Positions 15,115 to 21,520 of a DNA stretch of 24,134 bases are shown piece after piece. The stretch covers positions 1-24,134 of the IMG/VR virus record IMGVR_UViG_3300032323_000135. The stretch is one strand, 5' to 3'. Below the pieces are notes generated by a model that made no database searches, was not told the origin of the DNA, and saw only the letters and a program-made list of their open reading frames with translations. Positions within the stretch are counted from its first letter, which is position 1, and the number at the start of each line of letters is the position of its first letter. Both the position numbers and the translations under genes were made by a program. Source of the DNA: a virus.

Positions 15115-16383
15115 ATGTCTAATTTAGACCGCCAAGCCCTTATTAAGAAATGGGCACCGATTCTTGAACATGATGCATTGCCATCAATCAAGGATAACTA
15201 CCGTAAAGAAGTTACTGCTGTTCTTTTGGAGAACCAAGAACGCGAATCAATGAAGTCCCAAGAGGCTTTGTTTGAAACTCACGCCAACGCTGCAGGTGCT
15301 ATGCCTGACACTGGTGGTGTTGCTAAGTTTGATCCAGTATTGATCAGCTTGGTTCGCCGTGCTGCTCCACAAATGATCGCTTATGACATCTGCGGTGTAC
15401 AACCAATGACTCAACCAACTGGCTTGATCTTCGCTATGAAGTCACGCTATGCTACTATGGATGGCACTGAGGCTTTGTTTAACGAAGCTGATACTGATTT
15501 TGCTGGTGCTTCTTCACCTGCTCATGAAGGTAGCAATCCAGTTGATGGCACTTACACTACTGGTGTTGGCCAAACAACTACTACTGCTGAAGCTGGTTCA
15601 CGCTTTAACGAAATGGCTTTCTCAATCGAGAAGACTTCTGTTACTGCTAAGACTCGTCAATTAAAAGCAGAATACACTGTTGAATTAGCACAAGACTTGA
15701 AGTCTGTTCATGGTCTTGACGCTGAAGGCGAATTAAGCAACATTCTCTCTACTGAGATCCTTGCTGAAATCAACCGTGAAGTTCTTCGTACTATCTACAC
15801 TACTGCTAAAGCTGGTGCACAAATCGGTACTACCACTGCTGGTACTTTCGACTTGGATACTGACTCTAATGGTCGCTGGTCTGTTGAAAAATTCAAAGGT
15901 CTCTTGTTCCAAATCGAACGCGATGCCAATGCGATTGCTCAACAAACTCGTCGTGGTAAAGGTAACTTTATCATCTGTTCTTCAGATGTAGCTTCTGCCT
16001 TAGCAATGGCTGGTGTTCTTGACTATGCTCCTGCATTGTCTACTAACTTAAATGTTGACGAATCTTCTACTACCTTTGCTGGTATTTTGAATGGTCGTTA
16101 TAAAGTTTATGTTGATCCATTCTCTGCTAACCAATCAGCTTCACAGTTCTTTACTGTTGGCTACAAAGGTACTTCTGCTTTTGATGCTGGTTTGTTCTAT
16201 TGCCCATACGTACCACTCCAGTTGGTTCGTGCTGTAGACCCAACTACATTCCAACCTAAGATTGGTTTCAAGACTCGTTATGGTATGGTTGCTAACCCAT
16301 TCGTTTCATTGGATGGTACTGGTGGCTTGACTGCTAACGAAAACTACTACTATCGTCGTGTTAAGGTTACTAACTTGATGTAA
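15115..16383 (+). CDS. gp23: Major capsid protein gp23
   Basis: 422 aa against 521 aa in T4; shorter forms are common in marine T4-like phages. Conserved stretches include FDPVLISLVRRAAPQMIAYD, ICGVQPMTQPTGLIFAMKSR, EMAFSIEKTSVTAKTRQLKAEYT, and IGFKTRYGMVANPF near the end. It forms the hexamers of the head. The gp21 cleavage site is probably LFE/T at residues 52-55, just before the conserved FDPVLISLVRR region (inference from the LxE rule). AAAGGA at about 15102-15107 precedes the ATG. An intrinsic terminator follows. Codons are drawn from a narrow set (GCT, ACT, GGT), as expected for a highly expressed gene. Confidence 0.97.
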   Translation: MSNLDRQALIKKWAPILEHDALPSIKDNYRKEVTAVLLENQERESMKSQEALFETHANAAGAMPDTGGVAKFDPVLISLVRRAAPQMIAYDICGVQPMTQPTGLIFAMKSRYATMDGTEALFNEADTDFAGASSPAHEGSNPVDGTYTTGVGQTTTTAEAGSRFNEMAFSIEKTSVTAKTRQLKAEYTVELAQDLKSVHGLDAEGELSNILSTEILAEINREVLRTIYTTAKAGAQIGTTTAGTFDLDTDSNGRWSVEKFKGLLFQIERDANAIAQQTRRGKGNFIICSSDVASALAMAGVLDYAPALSTNLNVDESSTTFAGILNGRYKVYVDPFSANQSASQFFTVGYKGTSAFDAGLFYCPYVPLQLVRAVDPTTFQPKIGFKTRYGMVANPFVSLDGTGGLTANENYYYRRVKVTNLM

Positions 16384-16390
16384 TCTTTGT

Positions 16391-16414
16391 TCGGCTTGGT
16401 TATGATTAAGCCGA
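16391..16414 (+). other. Hairpin in the gp23 3' untranslated region
   Basis: TCGGCTT (16391-16397) is perfectly complementary to AAGCCGA (16408-16414) across a 10-base loop. It lies between the gp23 stop and the main terminator and has no T-tract of its own, so a role in mRNA 3' stability or processing is possible. Confidence 0.55.
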
Positions 16415-16433
16415 CACTAGAAGCGGTAATTTT

Positions 16434-16462
16434 AGAGGGATCTTCGGATCCCTCTTTTTTTT
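16434..16462 (+). terminator. Strong intrinsic terminator after gp23 (UUCG loop)
   Basis: AGAGGGATC (16434-16442) pairs perfectly with GATCCCTCT (16447-16455) around a TTCG tetraloop, followed by a run of eight T (16455-16462). UUCG-loop hairpins are very stable and frequent as terminators in T4. This ends the head-gene transcript and separates it from the late promoter at 16465. Confidence 0.95.
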
Positions 16463-16464
16463 GT

Positions 16465-16472
16465 TATAAATA
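16465..16472 (+). promoter_or_regulatory. Late promoter, perfect TATAAATA
   Basis: TATAAATA is identical to the T4 gp55-dependent late -10 consensus. It stands directly after the gp23 terminator, and its last base is 5 bases before the ATG at 16478. In T4 the start of transcription is only about 6-8 bases downstream of the box, so the mRNA would begin at or beside the start codon. No Shine-Dalgarno fits in between. Confidence 0.75.
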
Positions 16473-16477
16473 ACTAT

Positions 16478-17011
16478 ATGGCTCAAATACTCGCATGTCC
16501 CGTACCAACAAATTTAAATCCATTATCTCCTAATGGGTTCAAGTTCAACATCGAAAAATTAGGTGAGGTGGAATATTTCTGCCAAGAAGTTAATATCCCA
16601 GGAATTACAATTGGTGATCCAGTTTTGGCTAACCCATTTCGTGCTATTCCACTTCCTGGAGATCACTTAACTTATGATACTTTAAATGTTAAATTTTTAA
16701 TCGATGCAAATATGGAAAACTACATTGCTATCCATAATTGGATTGTAGCACTGGGATTCCCTGAAGACTATGATCAATACATTGATTACATAAACACAAA
16801 TCAGTTTAATGTTCTTAGCGAACTTGCAAAAAGTTATTCTGATGCTACTTTGCAAATATTATCTGGTGCAAACACACCAGTCAAAACATTAAACTTTAAA
16901 GATCTTGTACCAAGAAGTCTTGGCTCACTTACCTTTCAATCAACAAACCAAGATGTTTTGTATCTCGTTGGGGATGCAACATTTAGTTTCTCTTATTACA
17001 CCTTTGCATAA
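16478..17011 (+). CDS. Tail protein with tube-like (gp19-like) sequence features, in the gp3 position
   Basis: 177 aa, late-expressed. The protein shares the layout of the gp19 tube protein in this window: NGFKFNIEKL then FCQEVNIPGITIG (compare NQFRVDLTF then FLCKATTLP), then a P-G-D/G-E turn with DTLNVKFLIDANMENYIAIHNWIVALGF (compare WQITVYNDTTFNIRNAFEVWSNGI). This suggests a tube-fold protein such as a tube-baseplate or tube-end component. In cyanophages the gene after gp23 is, as I recall, annotated as tail completion protein gp3, and T4 gp3 is of similar length (176 aa), so gp3 is the main alternative; I cannot confirm that by sequence. The start is fixed by TATAAATA at 16465 and lack of another Met until residue 75. 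It is followed by the sigma70-type promoter of uvsY. Confidence 0.75.
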   Translation: MAQILACPVPTNLNPLSPNGFKFNIEKLGEVEYFCQEVNIPGITIGDPVLANPFRAIPLPGDHLTYDTLNVKFLIDANMENYIAIHNWIVALGFPEDYDQYIDYINTNQFNVLSELAKSYSDATLQILSGANTPVKTLNFKDLVPRSLGSLTFQSTNQDVLYLVGDATFSFSYYTFA

Positions 17012-17015
17012 AAAC

Positions 17016-17044
17016 TTGCTATAAATTTGATTTTAGTGTATAAT
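17016..17044 (+). promoter_or_regulatory. Sigma70-type promoter of the uvsY-uvsW operon
   Basis: TTGCTA (17016-17021) and TATAAT (17039-17044) are separated by exactly 17 bases. The uvsY ATG is 24 bases after the -10 box, with GGGGA (17058-17062) as ribosome site. The same arrangement recurs before gp55 and the zincin gene. The spacer contains TATAAATT (17020-17027), one base off the late element. Confidence 0.85.
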
Positions 17045-17067
17045 TATAGTATACACTTGGGGATATT

Positions 17068-17505
17068 ATGACACTTGAAGAACTACAAAATGCTTGGGCT
17101 GATGACTGCATCATTGATGATAACCATCTTGATCGCGAATCTGTTAATACAGCAAAACTCCACTCAAAATATTTGAATCATCTAATTGCCTATAAACTTA
17201 AATTGGCGAAGATGAAGTCAGATTACAACACACTTAGACAACAAAAGTTTCGTTACTATCGTGGCGAACTTTCCAGAGAAGAACTATCTCTATTAGGTTG
17301 GGAACAGTGGCAAGGAATCAAACCACTTAAAAATGAGATGGATGAATTTCTTTCTGGAGATAGTGAATTAAATAAATTAGAAATTAAAGCAAATTATATT
17401 CAAAACATTGTTGAATTTCTTGAGTCAGTTATGAATCAAATCAAAGCAAGAGATTGGCAAATTCGCAACTCCATTGAATGGAAAAAGTTTATTAGTGGCG
17501 CATGA
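17068..17505 (+). CDS. uvsY: UvsY recombination mediator
   Basis: 145 aa (T4 UvsY is 137 aa). UvsY loads the UvsX recombinase onto single-stranded DNA covered by gp32 during recombination-dependent replication. The conserved N-terminal pattern MTLEELQNAWADDCIIDD, the LHSKYLNHLIAYKLKL segment, and FRYYRGELSREELSLLGWEQW match the family. The C-terminal helix region ends with the conserved RDWQIRNSIEWKKFISG. It is the first gene behind the promoter at 17016. The stop overlaps the uvsW ATG (ATGA), as befits coupled expression. Confidence 0.95.
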   Translation: MTLEELQNAWADDCIIDDNHLDRESVNTAKLHSKYLNHLIAYKLKLAKMKSDYNTLRQQKFRYYRGELSREELSLLGWEQWQGIKPLKNEMDEFLSGDSELNKLEIKANYIQNIVEFLESVMNQIKARDWQIRNSIEWKKFISGA

Positions 17506-18986
17506 AAATAACAGTTGAAAAATTAGACGAAGTTCACGTAAGAATTTTCTCGGACGATCCGTCAGTAGAGCAAGAACTATCAGACTTCTTTACCTTTGAA
17601 TATCCAGGTGCTAGGTTTACACCTCAGTATCGAGCAAGGTTGTGGGATGGTAAAGTTCGTATGTATGATCAGTTGCGTAAGACTTTATATGTTGGTCTTA
17701 TGAATTATGTAATTGATTTTTGCGAACGAAATGAATATGAATTATTAATGCCGAATGATTTAATGACTCGTTCAGGTGTTATATCAAACGAAGTCTTTGA
17801 GTTTGCTAAATGGTTAAATCCTCATGGTCATGGCAAACCAATCGAGATTCGTGACTATCAAATTGAAGCAGTTACTGAAGCATTAGATCGCAACAGAATT
17901 TTACTTCTATCTCCTACCGCATCAGGTAAATCTTTTATCATATATACAACCATGCGTTGGCATCTAGAAAACAATCGCAAGTGTATTATTATTGTTCCAA
18001 CAACATCTTTAGTTGAACAACTATACGCTGACTTTGAGGATTATTCTTCTGCCAATGGTTGGAAAACAAATCGTCATGTGCAAAAACTATACAGTGGATT
18101 CACTAAAGATATCTCTGCTGATGTGTTAATTACAACATGGCAGTCTGTGTACAAACAACCTAAACAATGGTTCTCTCAATTTGATGTAATTTTCGGAGAC
18201 GAAGCCCACCAGTTTAAAGCCAATTCCCTTACAACTGTTATGGGCAAATTAACCCATGTTAAATATCGAGTTGGGACAACTGGAACACTAGATAACAAGA
18301 AAATTCATAAGTTAGTCCTTGAAGGAATTTTTGGTCCAACCCATAGAGTTACAACAACTAAAGAGTTAATGGATGCTGGGACTCTCGCCAAACTAAATAT
18401 TACATGTATACTATTAAAATATGATGATATAACTCGTCAGGGTAGAAAAAATAATCAATACGCTGATGAGATGGATTTTATTGTAACGCATGAAAAACGA
18501 AATACTTTTATTTGTAATCTTGCATTAAAATCTGAGGGTAATACCTTAGTTCTTTTCCAGTTTGTTAATAAACATGGAAAAGGTTTATTTGAAATGATTA
18601 AAGATAAAGCACATGACAAACGAAAAATATTTTTTGTATCGGGTGCTACGGAGGTGGAAGATAGAGAAGCCATTAGAAAGATTACAGAAACTGAGAGCGA
18701 TGCTATTATTGTTGCTAGTTTTGGTACATTCTCCACTGGTATCAACATACCGTCTCTCGAGAATGTCATTTTTGCATCGCCAAGTAAATCCAAGATCCGC
18801 AATCTGCAAAGTATTGGTCGCGGATTGAGATTAAAGAATGGTAAGACTGAGTGTAATTTATACGATCTAGCAGATGATTTAAGTTGGAAGTCTTGGAAGA
18901 ATCATACTCTCCATCACTTTGCTGAAAGACTAAAAACTTATTCTGAAGAAAAATTTAATTACAAAATCGTTGAGGTAAAACTATGA
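17502..18986 (+). CDS. uvsW: UvsW DNA/RNA helicase
   Basis: 494 aa (T4 UvsW about 503 aa). It is a superfamily 2 helicase that unwinds R-loops and branched DNA, shifting T4 from origin to recombination-dependent replication. The N-terminal substrate-binding domain has FEYPGARFTPQYRARLWDGK. Motifs seen: Q-motif-like RDYQ (117-120), Walker A SPTASGKS (137-144), TTWQS (211-215), DEAH (233-236), GTTGTL (258-263), motif VI QSIGRGLR (436-443). All helicase motifs are intact. Start and stop overlap the neighbours by 4 bases each. The C-terminal ~50 residues after motif VI keep the family pattern DLSWKSWKNHTLHHFAER. Confidence 0.96.
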   Translation: MKITVEKLDEVHVRIFSDDPSVEQELSDFFTFEYPGARFTPQYRARLWDGKVRMYDQLRKTLYVGLMNYVIDFCERNEYELLMPNDLMTRSGVISNEVFEFAKWLNPHGHGKPIEIRDYQIEAVTEALDRNRILLLSPTASGKSFIIYTTMRWHLENNRKCIIIVPTTSLVEQLYADFEDYSSANGWKTNRHVQKLYSGFTKDISADVLITTWQSVYKQPKQWFSQFDVIFGDEAHQFKANSLTTVMGKLTHVKYRVGTTGTLDNKKIHKLVLEGIFGPTHRVTTTKELMDAGTLAKLNITCILLKYDDITRQGRKNNQYADEMDFIVTHEKRNTFICNLALKSEGNTLVLFQFVNKHGKGLFEMIKDKAHDKRKIFFVSGATEVEDREAIRKITETESDAIIVASFGTFSTGINIPSLENVIFASPSKSKIRNLQSIGRGLRLKNGKTECNLYDLADDLSWKSWKNHTLHHFAERLKTYSEEKFNYKIVEVKL

Positions 18987-19441
18987 ACGAACAGTATGTT
19001 TACTTAAAATTAGTTAATGGCGAACAGATTATGGCAGTTAAAGAGTCAGAAGATTCTGAAACAGTTACATTAAAATTTCCAATGTTAATTAAAACTCATC
19101 TTGTTGGGGCACATGCCAACAGAGTTTCTGAACAAGTTACAGCTGGACCATATTCTTTGTTCGCTGATAATACAAATATTCATATTAACAAAAAACATAT
19201 TATTCTTGATACTGTTTTGGCAGAAAGAGCGATTCCGCATTACATACATTTGGTAAGAGATCACGAGGGTGTTCGTTTAGATTATACGCCACCTCAATTA
19301 CAATGGGAAGATGAACCACCTGCCGATGCTCCAGAAACTGTAGATCTTAAACAAATGCTCGATGCATTAAAATCGTTAGCTGAAGCAGAAGAGAACTTAG
19401 AGGATAATACCTTTGTTGAAGGTAATAAAACATTACATTAG
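18983..19441 (+). CDS. Small Sm-like (Lsm-like) protein, unrecognised function
   Basis: 152 aa, translationally coupled to uvsW (ATGA). The N-terminal ~80 residues have the look of an Sm-like beta barrel: YLKLVNGEQIMAVKESED, then TVTLKFPMLIK, and a later short strand pair around HIILDTVLAERAIPHYIH. The C-terminal ~50 residues are acidic and helical (DLKQMLDALKSLAEAEENLEDN). Proteins of this kind sit beside recombination genes in aquatic T4-like phages, from memory. If Sm-like, RNA binding is possible, which would suit the R-loop helicase next door, but that is inference from fold resemblance only. Confidence 0.7.
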   Translation: MNEQYVYLKLVNGEQIMAVKESEDSETVTLKFPMLIKTHLVGAHANRVSEQVTAGPYSLFADNTNIHINKKHIILDTVLAERAIPHYIHLVRDHEGVRLDYTPPQLQWEDEPPADAPETVDLKQMLDALKSLAEAEENLEDNTFVEGNKTLH

Positions 19442-19525
19442 TTATTACTTTCTTCAAACCCTACATCGAGAGTATACTCCGTGTCAAGTAAAAAAGCAAA
19501 TTATATGCAACAATGAATGAAATAT

Positions 19526-19554
19526 TTGCTATTGTATATGTATTAAGGTATACT
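19526..19554 (+). promoter_or_regulatory. Sigma70-type promoter of the gp55-47-46 operon
   Basis: TTGCTA (19526-19531) and TATACT (19549-19554) are separated by 17 bases, in the 148-bp gap before gp55. The gap's first ~80 bases (19442-19525) show no gene or convincing hairpin. GGAGA at 19576-19580 precedes the gp55 ATG. Confidence 0.82.
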
Positions 19555-19589
19555 AATAGTAATAAAAATAATTATGGAGATTTTATTAT

Positions 19590-20150
19590 ATGGCAACTAA
19601 AGCCAAAGGTGCCCACTATGTCAATAACGCTGATTTCTTAGTGGCGATGAAAGAGTATCGAATCAAGGTACTTGCTGCAAAAGAATTAGGACTGACTAAG
19701 AAAGATTCGGGATATCCACAAGTAACTCCATATATCGGTGGCTGTTTATTAAAAATTGGAACCCATCTATCATACAAAGCGAACTTTATCAATTATAGTT
19801 ATAGAGAAGACATGATTCTTGACGGAATACAAAATTGTCTTCAATACATAGATAACTTTGATCCAGAGAAATCCTCAAACCCATTCGCTTATTTCACACA
19901 AATTATTTACTATGCATTCCTTCGTAGGATTGCCGAAGAGAAGAAACAAACTTATATTAAAGGTAAGTTGATTCAGGATATGCCTTTTGAAGCATTCGAG
20001 TTACAAGAACAGGATGAGTCGGGAGAGTTTCATAATGCATATGTTGATTTTATGCAACAGAACCATACCTTTGATGACTTTATTGAACGCAAAAAAGAAA
20101 AGAAAAAGAAAAAGCAACAAGCATCTTTAGACGATTTCACTGGAGAGTAA
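19590..20150 (+). CDS. gp55: Late-transcription sigma factor gp55
   Basis: 186 aa (T4 gp55 is 185 aa). gp55 replaces the host sigma on RNA polymerase and recognises TATAAATA late promoters. Typical stretches: YVNNADFLVAMKEYR, YPQVTPYIGGCLLKIGTHLSYKANFINYSYREDM (region 2-like core binding), and NPFAYFTQIIYYAFLRRIAEEKKQ (promoter -10 recognition). The C-terminus has a Lys-rich stretch followed by QASLDDF (177-183), resembling the C-terminal sliding-clamp-binding peptide through which T4 gp55 contacts gp45. It lies behind a sigma70-type promoter, so it can be made before late transcription starts. Its stop abuts the gp47 ATG. Confidence 0.95.
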   Translation: MATKAKGAHYVNNADFLVAMKEYRIKVLAAKELGLTKKDSGYPQVTPYIGGCLLKIGTHLSYKANFINYSYREDMILDGIQNCLQYIDNFDPEKSSNPFAYFTQIIYYAFLRRIAEEKKQTYIKGKLIQDMPFEAFELQEQDESGEFHNAYVDFMQQNHTFDDFIERKKEKKKKKQQASLDDFTGE

Positions 20151-21206
20151 ATGAGAGTAGCAATTATTACAGACCAGCACTTCGGTGCTAGGAATGACAG
20201 TACTGCCTTTTTAGATTTTTATGAGAGATTTTATAATGATACTTTCTTTCCTACTTTAGATTCTAATAATATTGAATCTGTTCTTATCCTTGGTGATACT
20301 TTTGATCGTCGCAAATATGTAAATTTTTATTCGTTAGATCGTGCCAAGAAAATGTTCTTTGATAAACTTGAAGAGCGTGGTATTAAAGTTTTTATGATTG
20401 CTGGTAATCATGATACATACTTTAAAAATACAAATGATGTAAACTCACCAGAATTATTGTTAGCTGAATATACAAATATACACTTAGTCAATAAAGCACA
20501 AGATATAATCGTCCATGATACTCCAATTTGTTTCGTGCCATGGATCTGTCCTGATAATTATGAGGAAAGTATTGAAACAATAAACTCCAGCAACGCTGAA
20601 ATATGCATGGGTCATTTTGAGATTGCTGGCTTTGCAATGTATAGAGGAATGGAAAGTCATGAAGGTCTTTCTAAAAATTTGTTTCAAAGGTTTGATATGG
20701 TTTTCAGTGGTCACTACCATCATCGTAGTGACGATGGCCACATATATTATTTGGGAAATCCGTACGAACTTACATGGCAAGACTATAACGATCCCCGAGG
20801 ATTTCACCTGTTCGATATACAAACAAGACAACTCGAATTCGTCAGAAATCCTAATACGATGTTCGAGAGAGCAGAATATGACGATACCCTCGTCGACCCA
20901 TCACTCAACGATTATGGACATTTAACTAACAAATATGTAAAAATTATTGTTGTTAATAAAAATGATTTTTATAAATTTGACAAATTCATAACTAAAGTTT
21001 ATGATGCCAATCCATACGAAGTAAAAATTATTGAAGATTTTTCTGAGTTTACTGAGGGAGAAATTGACTCTGATATAAACTTGGAAGATACACTTGATGT
21101 GTTATCTAATTATATTGATTCAGTTGAAACTGATCTTGACAAAGATAAAGTTAAAACATTTATGAAATCTCTTTACACAGAAGCAATTAATTTAGAGGTA
21201 GAATAA
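20151..21206 (+). CDS. gp47: gp47 recombination nuclease subunit (SbcD/Mre11 family)
   Basis: 351 aa (T4 gp47 is 339 aa). With gp46 it resects DNA ends for recombination-dependent replication and degrades host DNA. All phosphoesterase motifs are present: ITDQHFG (Asp8, His10), GDTFDRR (Asp49), GNHDTY (Asn86, His87), GHFE (His155) and GHYHHR (His188, His190). The C-terminal ~100 residues (after LVDPSLNDYG) would contact gp46. The ATG follows the gp55 stop without a gap. The stop overlaps the next gene by one base (TAATG). Confidence 0.96.
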   Translation: MRVAIITDQHFGARNDSTAFLDFYERFYNDTFFPTLDSNNIESVLILGDTFDRRKYVNFYSLDRAKKMFFDKLEERGIKVFMIAGNHDTYFKNTNDVNSPELLLAEYTNIHLVNKAQDIIVHDTPICFVPWICPDNYEESIETINSSNAEICMGHFEIAGFAMYRGMESHEGLSKNLFQRFDMVFSGHYHHRSDDGHIYYLGNPYELTWQDYNDPRGFHLFDIQTRQLEFVRNPNTMFERAEYDDTLVDPSLNDYGHLTNKYVKIIVVNKNDFYKFDKFITKVYDANPYEVKIIEDFSEFTEGEIDSDINLEDTLDVLSNYIDSVETDLDKDKVKTFMKSLYTEAINLEVE

Positions 21207-21520
21207 TGCAACAACTTAATATAGATTATTTCTTTCCGCTCACGGAACAGATCCCTCTTGAGTTGGATTTTACATTAACCGAAAAATATATTTTAGATAA
21301 AAGAGCGGAGCAGTTAAAAAATTCTGTTACTAGTGGAATTACATTAACTGTTGGCACTGGTGGTACTGCTACTTGGACTACTATATCAAACAATATCGGC
21401 AACCCATCCTTTACTATTAATGTTGATGCGATGCCAATTACTATTATCTCTAAAAAGAAACCCAATATTATAATGAAGTTCATTTATAAATCTATGGGTA
21501 TGAAATGGAAAGCTGAATGA
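21206..21520 (+). CDS. Small unrecognised protein wedged between gp47 and gp46
   Basis: 104 aa. It is coupled on both sides: its ATG shares a base with the gp47 stop (TAATG) and its TGA overlaps the gp46 ATG (ATGA). The N-terminus is hydrophobic-polar (YFFPLTEQIPLELDFTL), the middle is Gly/Thr-rich (SGITLTVGTGGTATWTTISN), and the C-terminus is basic (SKKKPNIIMKFIYKSMGMKWK). No known motif is seen. The coupling argues that it is really translated and perhaps works with the 46/47 complex. T4 also has small genes around 46-47, but I see no resemblance to them. Confidence 0.78.
   Translation: MQQLNIDYFFPLTEQIPLELDFTLTEKYILDKRAEQLKNSVTSGITLTVGTGGTATWTTISNNIGNPSFTINVDAMPITIISKKKPNIIMKFIYKSMGMKWKAE

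Noticed and set aside
19442-19525. tRNA, small ORF or terminator after the Sm-like gene
   Set aside because: No cloverleaf, no convincing hairpin with T-tract, and only very short frames.
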